A stretch of 64,000 bases of DNA from Bacteroidota bacterium. GTDB taxonomy: Bacteria; Bacteroidota; Bacteroidia; AKYH767-A; OLB10. Shown here in pieces: positions 18,607-28,468 of the stretch. The notes under the pieces are model-generated. The model was not told where the DNA came from, made no database searches, and saw only the letters and a list, made by a program, of their open reading frames with translations. Numbering within the stretch: position 1 is the first letter of the stretch; each line of letters begins with the position of its first letter. The stretch covers positions 1 through 64,000 of the forward strand of contig JADJMG010000003.1 in NCBI GenBank assembly GCA_016709725.1, read 5' to 3'. Made by a program: the position numbers and the translations under genes.

Positions 18607-18808
18607 AGTATATAAATTTATTAATTAGATCTTCTCCTTTCTTAATTGAAAGAAGAAAAGCAAAATTATGCTTTTTACTATGACTGGAATTAATTTATGC
18701 AGCAGAATAGATCATGAATTCACAGTAATTGATCTATTTAAATATAAATCCCCTAAGATTAGGGATGGTTAAAAAAACTCATGAACAAAACGGACCTTCA
18801 ATTTACAT

Positions 18809-21040
18809 CTAATAGATCATAATTTTACCAGACGAGATTTTACTGGGAAGAGAAACTTGGTAGAAATACATCCCACTTGATAAATTCAAGAAGATGGATT
18901 CATCCTCCAGTACTAATCGTTTTTGAAAAACTAAATTGCCTAATACGTCTACAATTTTAAAGTCCATTTCTCCATAGGTAGAATGAATATTTACCTTTCC
19001 TGTAGATGGATTTGGATAGAGAAGAAAATTTTTGATTGATTGATTTTCTTGAAGAGTGGAAATTAAATTCACCGCATTAAACGTAGGCGATAAGTAGGTA
19101 AAAGGTCCATTTCCATTTGGAAATCTTCCCCAAGTAATATCATTTATTTGGACTGGATATACAGTACTATCGATGACGGTGCCATTTGCATACGACAACA
19201 TAATATCTTCTCCATTTCCTGAAAAACCAAAATTGCAATGTGTTTCAACTGACGACGTATCATTGTCGGCCCAAACAATGAAATATCCAAAAGGAGGAAT
19301 TGTTTTTCCGAAGGGGAACTGCCACTTCGTGGGATTGGAAATATCATCGGATAGGAAAAGATAATCGAGAGAAACTGTGGAGGAAGTAGTATTATAAAGT
19401 TCTATCCAGTCGCCATATCCCCCATTTGCATTTTGCACGCTCGAATTATTTAAGGCCATCAATTCATTAATGACCACTTGTCCAGCATTCAGGGAAGCAT
19501 AGTTCGCTTGTAATGTATAGAATTCGTGCTCTGCTCTTGCTGGAGAAAATATTCCAGCAGAATCATTCTCTGCATAAAAATAATATTGTAAGGTAGAATT
19601 GTTTATTGGAATGGAAGCACCATAAATTCCGTCGGCCGCAATACCATCACCATGCAGTCCATCATCCAACATGGGAATACGATAAAATCGATCGAGAACA
19701 GTATTTCTTACTCCAATGTAAACATGGGTTGCATTTAATGCGGTCACGGTAAAAAACACAGAGGTGTTGACGATTGGAAAAGTGTCGGATACAGCCATAT
19801 TGGAAAGGGTAGGAGCAACTTTTAAGAACTCTATGGTTGAGTTTAAAAAATTCATTCTCGCATTCATTAATTCAGTTATTCCGGGAATCGTTTTTTGTCC
19901 TATCACCACCGAAGAATCAAGGTTACTTTGAAATTGATTGTAATTGAAAAATAAATTGGAGTCGGAAAGTACAATGGTGTCTATGATATTTTGCAAATGC
20001 TGGGCCTTCACAATGTAACTTGAATTATCTAAATTTTCTTGTACAATGGTTTTCATGTGTGCAATGTACATTCGTTTAAAGATGGGAACTGTTAATATTT
20101 TACTTACCAATGGCCACAAGCTATCATTTTGATGAAGCGTAGGAGTCATGTTTTGCATTTGTGCCGTAGTGAGTGAAACATTATTGTATGCTTTGGCAAA
20201 TACTCCCAACCCTCCATTCAAATCCCAAATGATGGGATTATATCTTCCTTGATCATCTTTATAAAGATAATAGTTGTGTTTGGAGTTGCCGATATAACTA
20301 TCGAGAATTACAAATACATTGGTTAATGCAAGCATCCAAAGTGTTCGATCTACATCCAAACTATTTTCAATTCCAACAATATTATTATTTAACGAATCAC
20401 AGAATCGCATCAAATCAGCCAGACCATAATCCGACTTTAACGTGTAAGGAAAAGAATATAAGGTGCTATCACTTCCTTTAAAACGTAAATCACATCCTCC
20501 AAGATCAGCAAAAACAAAAGTATTATCCTTAGAATAAAACCGATCTTCTATAAAATTTTTCGTTACCGATTCTGTATTTGTAAAATGTCCCATCAGTTGG
20601 CCATTGATGTACACTTGCGCATAGTTGGCCGCTGATATTTTTGTATATTGCTGTAAGATGGAATAAAGTAAAGCTTCACGTATACAAGAAGGATCATTAT
20701 AGCCATTGCTAAGTTTAATATCTTTATAACCGTAATAATCTTGATTTTTAAAATGGTCGAGTTCGATGTGTAAAGGGTTTTTCACATTCGCTGCATTATA
20801 GGAACTGTTTCCTTTATACTTTACACCTACACTGTCAAATTGAACACCATTTATTTTTACCCATTGTGCCATCGTGTAACCATCACTTCCTTGTTTTGAG
20901 GTGTCGAGAATATAGTCCCAATTCGGTTGCGAAAAATTTATTTCAATTTGTTGAATGGTATCCACGGCGTAAAAATTTTGTGCCGATGATTTTACGGAGC
21001 AAAGTAGAAGTAAGAGAATTATGAGGTAAATCGATTTCAT
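18809..21040 (-). CDS. CotH kinase family protein with lamin-tail domain and T9SS tail
   Basis: 743 residues. Signal peptide 1-20; CotH kinase-like domain about 25-400 (GVKYKGNSSYNAANVKNPL, YGYKDIKLSNGYNDPSCIREALLY, IIWDLNGGLGVF as the metal-binding DLN loop); a short Ig-like module; a lamin-tail domain about 520-640 (VINELMALNNSS, GDWIELYN); and a C-terminal T9SS sorting domain (YPNPSTGKVNI). CotH enzymes phosphorylate secreted proteins (spore coat CotB in Bacillus). Bacteroidota homologues are exported and their substrates are unknown. No partner gene is visible nearby. Confidence 0.9.
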   Translation of the reverse strand: MKSIYLIILLLLLCSVKSSAQNFYAVDTIQQIEINFSQPNWDYILDTSKQGSDGYTMAQWVKINGVQFDSVGVKYKGNSSYNAANVKNPLHIELDHFKNQDYYGYKDIKLSNGYNDPSCIREALLYSILQQYTKISAANYAQVYINGQLMGHFTNTESVTKNFIEDRFYSKDNTFVFADLGGCDLRFKGSDSTLYSFPYTLKSDYGLADLMRFCDSLNNNIVGIENSLDVDRTLWMLALTNVFVILDSYIGNSKHNYYLYKDDQGRYNPIIWDLNGGLGVFAKAYNNVSLTTAQMQNMTPTLHQNDSLWPLVSKILTVPIFKRMYIAHMKTIVQENLDNSSYIVKAQHLQNIIDTIVLSDSNLFFNYNQFQSNLDSSVVIGQKTIPGITELMNARMNFLNSTIEFLKVAPTLSNMAVSDTFPIVNTSVFFTVTALNATHVYIGVRNTVLDRFYRIPMLDDGLHGDGIAADGIYGASIPINNSTLQYYFYAENDSAGIFSPARAEHEFYTLQANYASLNAGQVVINELMALNNSSVQNANGGYGDWIELYNTTSSTVSLDYLFLSDDISNPTKWQFPFGKTIPPFGYFIVWADNDTSSVETHCNFGFSGNGEDIMLSYANGTVIDSTVYPVQINDITWGRFPNGNGPFTYLSPTFNAVNLISTLQENQSIKNFLLYPNPSTGKVNIHSTYGEMDFKIVDVLGNLVFQKRLVLEDESIFLNLSSGMYFYQVSLPSKISSGKIMIY

Positions 21041-21174
21041 GTAGCAAAGAGTGGATCTAATTTACGGAATAGAATTGAATGTGTCAAGCAAGTTCATCCA
21101 AAGTTAGAGCCTATTTTACGTAAAGGGATTAATCGGGTTCTAAAGAAAATGAAAATGTTTCTATAATGAGCAAA

Positions 21175-22212
21175 TTAGAATTTACCTGCGTGAACATCTT
21201 TAATAAACAAAATGACACCACTCATGAACACCTGTTGGTCATCCCACATAGAAAGATGGCTGCCGTTGGGACAATACAAGTAGCGACCTTTTTGCAACAA
21301 GGTGCTTTGTTCTTCCATCGTTTTCGGATCCATGGTATCGTATTTTGCACCGATCATCAACGTAGGAACATAAATCTCCTTCAATCGATCTTTAATATCC
21401 CAATTCGCAAGTCGTCCACTAATACCAAACTCGCTTGGGCCTTGCATCATGGTATAGATTTCTCCGTTTACATGTTTCATAGAACGATTGAATCCATCGG
21501 GCCACTCTTTTAATCGGCAAAGATGTTGTTGGTAGAAATTAGGAATTAGCAGCTCCATATACCGTGGATTTGCAAAATCTTTTTTTGCTTCAAGCGCTTT
21601 AATTTCTGCTAGTACCAATGGATTCATTTGTTTAGCCAGAACTTCATCCGCATATTTTCCATATTCCTTTGCACTGGCCATCATGTTGGATACTACCAAA
21701 CTTTTTAGATGATGTTGATATTTGAGTGCGTACTCCATTCCTAGAATGCCGCCCCATGAATTTCCAACGATATAAAAATTGGAACTGTCGGCGTTAATCG
21801 CCTTTCTTACTTGTTCAACTTCTTCCACAAAACGTTCAATGGTCCACAAGCTACTATCGGTGGGTTGATCGCTGTAGTAAGATCCTAATTGATCATACTC
21901 ATAAAATTCAAATCCTTCGCGTAAGAAAAAAGTTTCAAAACATTCCAAGTATTCATGGGTCATGGCCGGACCTCCATGTAAAAGCAGAATTTTAATTTTT
22001 GGATTTTTACCAAATCGTTTGGTCCAAACTTTAAACTCTCCAACAGGAGTAGTGATTGGAATCATTTTAACGCCTGCCGATTCAATGGAATCTGAGTAGT
22101 CGAAATAATTGGCAAGGGAGTTACTTTCCTCATGGGTGGATAATGTATTTTCAACCTTTTGTTTGCATGCAGTGAAGCAGAATGTTGCCAAGATAAAAAA
22201 GAGAAGTCGCAT
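21175..22212 (-). CDS. proline iminopeptidase-like alpha/beta hydrolase, lipoprotein
   Basis: 345 residues. An N-terminal lipobox (FCFTAC, Cys about 16) marks a lipoprotein. The S33 peptidase signature is present: HGGPAMTHEYLECFETFF oxyanion region, DQLGSYYSD, and the nucleophile elbow GNSWGG (Ser about 152). Late Asp (GAKYDTMD) and His (GSHLSMWDD) complete the triad. It likely removes N-terminal proline from peptides in the periplasm or on the surface. It stands as a single gene, 49 bp after the glycosyltransferase gene on this strand. Confidence 0.88.
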   Translation of the reverse strand: MRLLFFILATFCFTACKQKVENTLSTHEESNSLANYFDYSDSIESAGVKMIPITTPVGEFKVWTKRFGKNPKIKILLLHGGPAMTHEYLECFETFFLREGFEFYEYDQLGSYYSDQPTDSSLWTIERFVEEVEQVRKAINADSSNFYIVGNSWGGILGMEYALKYQHHLKSLVVSNMMASAKEYGKYADEVLAKQMNPLVLAEIKALEAKKDFANPRYMELLIPNFYQQHLCRLKEWPDGFNRSMKHVNGEIYTMMQGPSEFGISGRLANWDIKDRLKEIYVPTLMIGAKYDTMDPKTMEEQSTLLQKGRYLYCPNGSHLSMWDDQQVFMSGVILFIKDVHAGKF

Positions 22213-22260
22213 ATTTCAATTTTTATTTAAAGATATAAAAAATCTACTAATACAATCGAC

Positions 22261-23535
22261 TTAGTTTGCGTTATGCCGTACTTCTGTGCCTGGTTCTCTT
22301 CTGTAAAGAGCGTAAAAAAGAAGTAGGATAGCAGCGAAGAAAAGCGCAGCAACGAAATCTGGATTTAGAAAGAATAGGTTGAAATTTTCTATGTTGAAAT
22401 AATCCAACACTAATTCTAAATTCAAAAAGTAGGCAATGCTCAATAAAATGTAGACAACATATTTTTTGTTTAATATAGCATACGTCCCAGCAAAGATGAG
22501 CATGGGATGGCTATATCGCTCATGCATCTGTGTATTAAAGAAGAAAAACACAATGGGAATTAAGGTGGCAATGAGTAATAATTTATTTAGTGATAAATCT
22601 ATATTTTGTTTGTTCATCAATTGCAATAACCGATTTCTAAGAAGGGGAAATAAAGTAGTCGTATAAGCGATGATGAAACTATAAAATCCCCATTGATAAT
22701 AACTAAGGCCACCATACCTGTTCGTATCCAATACACCCATGGGTTGATCATCGATTAACCAGTACCAAATGTTGTAGGCATTCAATGAAACTTTTGGAAA
22801 AGTTCCTACTGAATTTGTAACCACAGCAAATACTTTTTCGAGATCGCCTTGCAAATAGAAAGGAAGAAGAATGATTATTTGAAGTACAAGGGGAACAAAA
22901 ATCCACGTCACGAGCGATTTTAAGTTGAACTTACGAATGATTGAAGGTAAAAGGATGAGTCCAATAAACGGGAAGAAGATTATTGCTTGCAATTTCATAT
23001 TTAAACTTAGCAAGCTAAATAGAAGCGTTAACAGAATTTTATTTTGTAGACTAAAGTAAAATGCAATAAAAATGAACGCCGTAAAAATGGCATCCACCTG
23101 ACCCCATATCATGGTATTGTATAAATACGCTAAATTGAAAAGGAGGAACAATGACAATAAAATACTCGTATTCGTATTTTTTATTTTTTCATTTACAAAT
23201 AGAAAAACAAAGTAAACACCAACAACATCAAAAAGTAGATTCCCGTATTTTATTGAGTTTATATTAGAATGAATTTTGGAAGCACTACCTTGAATGTCAC
23301 CAAACAGCATTAGGAAATATTGATAGAGTGGTAAATAGTTTGTTCCATGACTATAAATGCTTCCAATGCCTTTCGTAAAGATAGCACTGGTCCAATCTGT
23401 CCAACAATTGAAATCACTGGGATGTCCCGATTTAGGTATCAGTAACGCTAGAAAAATATAGAGCAAAAGGAAAATACCTAAGGAATAATAGGGGCTAGAC
23501 GAAACCTTTTCGTTACTCCAATTTTTATTTAACAT
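22261..23535 (-). CDS. GT-C fold membrane glycosyltransferase (GT87/Gpi18-like)
   Basis: 424 residues, about 11 transmembrane helices. A conserved acidic loop after TM1 (HPSDFNCWTDWTSAIF) and a YLPLYQY segment resemble the catalytic Asp region of DUF2029/GT87 mannosyltransferases. MIWGQVDAIFTAFIF and NTQMHERYSHPM are also characteristic of this family (Gpi18-type). It would transfer a sugar from a polyprenyl-phosphate donor on the outer face of the inner membrane. The acceptor is unknown; no polysaccharide cluster surrounds it. Confidence 0.8.
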   Translation of the reverse strand: MLNKNWSNEKVSSSPYYSLGIFLLLYIFLALLIPKSGHPSDFNCWTDWTSAIFTKGIGSIYSHGTNYLPLYQYFLMLFGDIQGSASKIHSNINSIKYGNLLFDVVGVYFVFLFVNEKIKNTNTSILLSLFLLFNLAYLYNTMIWGQVDAIFTAFIFIAFYFSLQNKILLTLLFSLLSLNMKLQAIIFFPFIGLILLPSIIRKFNLKSLVTWIFVPLVLQIIILLPFYLQGDLEKVFAVVTNSVGTFPKVSLNAYNIWYWLIDDQPMGVLDTNRYGGLSYYQWGFYSFIIAYTTTLFPLLRNRLLQLMNKQNIDLSLNKLLLIATLIPIVFFFFNTQMHERYSHPMLIFAGTYAILNKKYVVYILLSIAYFLNLELVLDYFNIENFNLFFLNPDFVAALFFAAILLLFYALYRREPGTEVRHNAN

Positions 23536-23654
23536 GTAAAGGAAACCATTTTTAGAGAACAGGAATTGAATTCATGTTACGAAACTAATTAAAAATCATG
23601 TATACGATTTAATGAAAATTATTGAGCATGGTTCTATGCTTTAATTGCATCTAA

Positions 23655-24959
23655 TTAGTTAACCATTATTTTTGTTACAACCGTCTTTTTCTCATTTGTG
23701 ATTGTAGCAAAGTACATTCCTGGATTCCATCCAATTGTTTGGACAGAAATACTTTGATCAAAGAGAGTTGCATCTTGAATTATTTCACCAAGAAGATTTG
23801 TAACTTTTAAAGAGCACTGATTTGTATTGGTTTTTATGTTTATAAATTCTAAAGCGGGGTTTGGGAAGACATCAACCGTGAATTCTGAATTTAGTTCAGG
23901 AACAGTGGATGTAGTACTAAAAATATTTTCGAAGGTATTTGCATATTCATAGGTGGTTGCACAAGTAGAAACGGCATCCCAATTGATTGACCATGTCATC
24001 ATTCCTCGTAAAGTAGGATAGCCTCCAGTCTGTTGAAGAGTATAAATTCCTGGTTTAGGTCCTGTGCCGATAAGGTATTTAACAGCGTTGATCACGGAGG
24101 TTGTATCGGTGTAACCGCCCCCTGCAGCTAAAGGGCAAGCGGGCAATCCAATAGCAACTTTATTTGCCGGCAAACCCATGAACATTCCACCGTTGGTATT
24201 GAATCCTTGAATCACAGCTTCGGTCATGGCTATAATAAAATCAGACGTTCCTTGAGTGTAAATATTACCATCAATGCCGTACATGCTTCCACTATTATAT
24301 AATTGAACATGTAAAATTTCTAATGAATCACGAAGCGCATGTATGATAGGTAAGTAAGCACCCCAAATTCCACCATAGGCCGACATCCCTCCTTGTACAA
24401 AAGCGGTTTCGGGGGCCATGGTGAGTAGTAGTCTTTTATTATTAGCAGTATAATAGTTGCTCATAATTTGTTTAATGGCATCAATTAAATTAGTAATTTT
24501 TGCATCTACGGGATTCGAAATAGTGCCACCGGTCACAGACACAGAACTTCCTTCCAGATCAATATCAATACCATCAAAACCATAAGTAGAGATGATGTTT
24601 CCCATGGTTGCAATGAAGGTGTCGCGTTCAGAAATATTATCTAGGGAGACATGTGTAGATGCTCCACCAATACTAATAATTACTTTTTTACCTTGACTTT
24701 GGAGTGCTTGAACATGTGAAAGAAAAGTTGCACTTGAAAATTGATCAGGAATAAATTCCATTTTATAATCCGTGCCAACTTGAGGAACCGCAAATGCGAT
24801 GTCGACTAGAGTATACCTTGAATCTATTTGATTGAGTGGAATCGTTGGAGCATTGGGGTCGTTCCAATTATGCCAATACCCAATTAATTCTGGAGATGTA
24901 TTTTGGGCAAATAAGGAATTAGAAATAAAAAGAGTAAGGAGAAGAAGAATTTGTTTCAT
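23655..24959 (-). CDS. GH18 chitinase with T9SS tail
   Basis: 434 residues: signal peptide (1-19), TIM-barrel GH18 domain about 22-345 with KVIISIGGA and the catalytic motif DGIDIDLE (129-136, E136 the acid), substrate-site MAPETAF, and a terminal tryptophan strand (MMTWSINWD). A T9SS sorting domain closes the protein (FPNPALEFINIKTN ... GMYFATITNEKKTVVTKIMVN). Hydrolyses chitin or related GlcNAc polymers outside the cell. The first residues (PELIGYWHNWNDPNAP) fit the chitinase D/ChiD group. No other chitin genes are nearby. Confidence 0.93.
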   Translation of the reverse strand: MKQILLLLTLFISNSLFAQNTSPELIGYWHNWNDPNAPTIPLNQIDSRYTLVDIAFAVPQVGTDYKMEFIPDQFSSATFLSHVQALQSQGKKVIISIGGASTHVSLDNISERDTFIATMGNIISTYGFDGIDIDLEGSSVSVTGGTISNPVDAKITNLIDAIKQIMSNYYTANNKRLLLTMAPETAFVQGGMSAYGGIWGAYLPIIHALRDSLEILHVQLYNSGSMYGIDGNIYTQGTSDFIIAMTEAVIQGFNTNGGMFMGLPANKVAIGLPACPLAAGGGYTDTTSVINAVKYLIGTGPKPGIYTLQQTGGYPTLRGMMTWSINWDAVSTCATTYEYANTFENIFSTTSTVPELNSEFTVDVFPNPALEFINIKTNTNQCSLKVTNLLGEIIQDATLFDQSISVQTIGWNPGMYFATITNEKKTVVTKIMVN

Positions 24960-24980
24960 AATATCGTTCGTTCAAATTTA

Positions 24981-25475
24981 TCAATTTTTATTGCTGATTC
25001 CATTATTTTCTTTTTGCTGAATAATCTTTTTGATGATAGCGATTTGCCCTAAGTGATAATGAGTATGCTCTATGATTCCATGAAGATTTCTATAATAGAT
25101 ACCATACTTTTCTTCAGAAATGTTTTCCCAGAGTTTAGCTTCAGGTAAATTTTTAAGAAGTGATTCAAAGGATTGGGCATCCTCCCAAACTTTTGATAAT
25201 AGATTTTCCCAATCTTCTTGTGAATGAATGGGAGGATGGGCAAAACTGTATTTATCATGAGCCTCTAATTCCTCGCCTTGTAGAACTTTTAGAACAGCAT
25301 GAACATAATAATGCGTATGATAGACCAAGGTTGCAATTGTGTTTAAGGAGTAAATTTGTTGAGTGGCTTGTTGCCAAGTCACATCAGCTAAGTTGTCTCT
25401 TAGATTGGAGCAAGTCCAGTTTCCTCCAAAATGAACTTCCTTAAAGTGTTTTGCAATTTGCTGTGATGTATTCAT
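24981..25475 (-). CDS. DinB-like protein (DUF1572)
   Basis: 164 residues of the four-helix DinB/YfiT fold. Metal-ligand histidines are at the expected places: HTHYYVHAVLKVL (helix 2) and HYHLGQIAIIKK (final helix); the first-helix NLRDNLADVTWQQA fits too. Family members bind nickel or zinc and include thiol transferases; the reaction here is unknown. It lies 21 bp upstream of the GH18 gene on the same strand but the functional link is not obvious. Confidence 0.88.
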   Translation of the reverse strand: MNTSQQIAKHFKEVHFGGNWTCSNLRDNLADVTWQQATQQIYSLNTIATLVYHTHYYVHAVLKVLQGEELEAHDKYSFAHPPIHSQEDWENLLSKVWEDAQSFESLLKNLPEAKLWENISEEKYGIYYRNLHGIIEHTHYHLGQIAIIKKIIQQKENNGISNKN

Positions 25476-25492
25476 GGTTTGCAGGTTTCAAA

Positions 25493-26128
25493 TTAATGCT
25501 TCATAATTTTTAAGGTAGATTGTCCTCGATCCGTTTTAATTGTTGTCCAATATACTCCATTCGGTAAATGCGCTATCGAAAAAGTGGAGGAATAGTGCAC
25601 TTCAATTAAAGAACCGAGCGAATTATAAAGTGATATGGATTTTAAATTTTTATTTTTTAACAGGACTGTTACTTCATCTATAGTTGGATTTGGGAAAAGC
25701 AATATTCCGGATTCAGAATTGTTATTCGAGTTGAGTCCAGATGTTGTTGTAATATTTAAAGTGGTATCAAATTGAGCAATTGTTGCATCAAAGCCACTGA
25801 AGGGACAGATGCTCCCTTGATGAAATTCAATATTAATGTTATAAATCCCGGGTGAAAACGTTTCTAATTTAAATGTGTCGAAGCGAGTGCACAACGTAGG
25901 AGCTCCATATCCACAGTAAGTAGGAAGAATATGAATGGTTGATCCTTGTAAATGATAAAAATAGCCTACCAAACCAAATGTACAATCTCCATTATAGGAA
26001 AAGTTGCAAATAACGGATATTGTATCACCACTTGTTGGATTTGAAGGAATGATTGTAATTTGATTTACTACCTGTGCTTGTGAGTAAATAGAAATGAGCA
26101 TAGAGACAAGAAGTAGAAATGTTTTCAT
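25493..26128 (-). CDS. small T9SS-exported protein of unknown function
   Basis: 211 residues: signal peptide (1-18), a beta-sandwich-like module about 20-125 with four cysteines (CNFSYNGDCTFG, CGYGAPTLCTRFD) that may form disulfides, and a T9SS sorting domain (LFPNPTIDEVTVLLKNK ... GVYWTTIKTDRGQSTLKIMKH). It is followed after 17 bp by the DinB-like gene. No family recognised for the core. Confidence 0.75.
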   Translation of the reverse strand: MKTFLLLVSMLISIYSQAQVVNQITIIPSNPTSGDTISVICNFSYNGDCTFGLVGYFYHLQGSTIHILPTYCGYGAPTLCTRFDTFKLETFSPGIYNINIEFHQGSICPFSGFDATIAQFDTTLNITTTSGLNSNNNSESGILLFPNPTIDEVTVLLKNKNLKSISLYNSLGSLIEVHYSSTFSIAHLPNGVYWTTIKTDRGQSTLKIMKH

Positions 26129-26508
26129 CTTGATTGTTTTTTTCTTAGAATACGTTAAAAATACTACTATTGAAGGAAAAAATCAACTAGGAAGGCTTAA
26201 ATTACATTGTTGTGATTTTTATTGCGATAGAAGACAATAGCCTTAGCACTCAACAGTTAAATAGTATTCAGGTGAAAACATAGAAGGAAAACCAAGCGTT
26301 ATCGTTTAGATAGAGGAGAGGAGTATATCTACCACTAATCAAGTTAGGAAGAAATTTTTATTGTCACTTCGCTTTTTGCAAAGAATATACTGTCCCTATT
26401 AATGAGATCGGTAGTGTAGGTTTCGAGTTAAATTATATATGAGTAAATGCTGATTCATTAAAACAAGAATATTTAGATATTTTCTGAGTGAGACAGATGA
26501 ATAATTTT
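26129..26508. other. intergenic stretch, no gene seen
   Basis: 380 bp between the small T9SS protein and the Rieske/flavodoxin gene. All frames are closed by stops; no repeat, terminator hairpin or RNA fold stands out beyond AT-rich sequence. Confidence 0.4.
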
Positions 26509-27638
26509 TTAGATATTCATATCTGAATTTTCAATAGCTGCACTGAGCGAATCGTCACGCGTAGGTTTAGGAGCATGTATGTTGGACATATTAATATTCT
26601 TGATCTGCGTTAAGATTTCCACACAGTTATCTACTAATTCTTTAGAGGTTCGAAGAATGTATTCACTCTTTTTAAATTGCATAACATTTTTGTCCATGTC
26701 TTCTGCTGTCCATCCCCGACTCCAGCCCAAGAAACTAAACGGGGGAAAAGTAAATCCAAGGTCGGTGAAGAAGCACATCATTTGTCCAGCTACTTGCTGA
26801 ATATTGTCTTGCCCGCCTGTAATGATAAAAGAGGCAATTTTATTTTTGACTAATATTTTATTGTTGATCGTAATTTGGTTTTGTACACAGTTCAATCGTT
26901 GGGGCATTTTGTAGTAAAGAGCGGAAGCATTTCCCCAGCGAATGGGAGTTGAGACAATGATAATATCGGCCCATAAAATCATACTTTCATAAACTTCCGT
27001 CATGCCATCTTTCGGATCCATTTCTGTAATGCTACATGGCCAGGTACAAGCATGACTGTGTTGTGAGTAATAGCCCTCGCAAGATCGAAATTCTAAGTCG
27101 CGAAGTTTTACCATTTTGGTGGCGGCACCATATTTTTCTTCGGCGTAAGTCAATGATTTTTGAAGTGCATCTTCAGAGGTAGAAAAGCGAGGTAATTGAG
27201 GCGACATACTGGTGGTACTAAGTCCAAGTATGTTTAGACTCTTTTCAGAAGTTTGATATTTTAATTTTATTAAATCTTCCAGAAGGGGATCATTAAAATG
27301 TTCACGATGTGCTTTTACGATGGGCTTTTCACTAATAAGAATATTCTCTCCTTCTAGTTTAACTTCGTACAAAGCTTGTTGATCAGGAAATCCGGGAGGA
27401 GCACTGCCCGTTTCAATATTATATTCCCACCCATGCCAAGGACAAGTAACGTAAAGCCCATCATATTTGGAAGAGACTACACCTAAGCCAAGAGGCCCCG
27501 CTTTATGCAAACAGGCATTGGCCATTGCCGAAATTTTATTGTTGAAGTGGAATAATGCAATTTTCCTATTTCCCAAACTCACTATTTTTTGAGAGTTGTT
27601 TGGTAGTTCCGATAATGTACAGACTTTTGATACCCCAT
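26509..27638 (-). CDS. Rieske [2Fe-2S] - flavodoxin-like NADPH:FMN reductase fusion
   Basis: The N-terminal Rieske domain shows both cluster boxes: ACLHKAGPLG and CPWHGWEYN (C-x-H ... C-x2-H). A flavodoxin-like NADPH-dependent FMN reductase domain follows (about 140-330: NILGLSTTSMSPQL opening, then ADIIIVSTPIRWGNASALYYK as the FMN loop). Without repair the only starts are GTG at 27580-27582 or further in, which would drop the Rieske N-terminal strand (KVCTLSELPNNSQKIVS). One extra G in the GGGG run at 27633-27636 would put the ATG at 27636-27638 in frame as MGVSKVCTLSEL, giving 376 residues. The start given assumes this repair. The arrangement suggests a self-contained electron-transfer chain from NAD(P)H through FMN to 2Fe-2S. 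Confidence 0.78.
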
Positions 27639-27762
27639 AAATATAATTTTTAAGTGCTTTTTTAAATTGAAAAAGATTTTACAATTAAATCTAATCTCAA
27701 ATATAGAGAAACAGAGAGAATTAGTTGGATTTGTAATTAGTCGAAGAGAAATCCCTCATTAT

Positions 27763-28278
27763 TTAATAGATTAATAAAAGCTGATGATTTGGATTTGAGT
27801 GATTTTCAGAAATTTTGAAATTATATTCGCCAATTATCTCAAACCCATATTTAAGATAAAAATTCAAGGCTCTCGTATTCTCTTTCCATACATAAAGCCA
27901 CATTCCTTTTTGATGGTTTTGTTTAGCAAGCTGAATATTATATTCTAAAAGTGCTTTCCCAAGTTTTAAGGAATGAAATTCCTGAAGTAAGTATAATCGT
28001 TCTAATTTCGTAATATTCTCCTTAGCGACATTTTCTGATTCACAATTAAAAACGACTTTAGAGTAGCCTATCATTTGACCTTCGAAAACAACATGATGAT
28101 AAATGTAATTTGGATTTTTTAACTCTTCTTCAAAGGCTAAAAAAGAAAATTTACTATTTACGTATGCCGTTATATCTTCCTCCGAGGCACTATGTCCATG
28201 TGATTCAATAAACGATTGTCTGCCTACTTTCGCCAACTCTGCAGCGTCATGAACCGTGGATTTTATTATAGAATGCAC
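27763..28278 (-). CDS. GNAT family N-acetyltransferase
   Basis: 171 residues. The coenzyme A loop lies in QEFHSLKLGKALLEYNI (variant of R/Q-x-x-G-x-G/A), preceded by the ITKLERLYLL strand and followed by GMWLYVWKENTRALNFYLKYGFEIIGEY, a very typical motif B. It resembles the PaiA/spermidine-type or ribosomal-type acetyltransferases of Bacteroidota. Substrate undetermined. Free-standing gene. Confidence 0.87.
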   Translation of the reverse strand: MHSIIKSTVHDAAELAKVGRQSFIESHGHSASEEDITAYVNSKFSFLAFEEELKNPNYIYHHVVFEGQMIGYSKVVFNCESENVAKENITKLERLYLLQEFHSLKLGKALLEYNIQLAKQNHQKGMWLYVWKENTRALNFYLKYGFEIIGEYNFKISENHSNPNHQLLLIY

Positions 28279-28468
28279 AGGAGAAGTTTCTTTTTATTGC
28301 GTGTAAGGGCAACGGGGATACTCATGAGTAAAATTGATTTTACCCATGCATCAAATATAACTATAATGGAAATAGCATCTTACGTAGTTTGAAGAGGATA
28401 TATCTTGTTTTTCAAGATGAATTGAAAAGAAGTTCGAAAGCACTTTGTTACGAATAGGTTTCAGCCTA

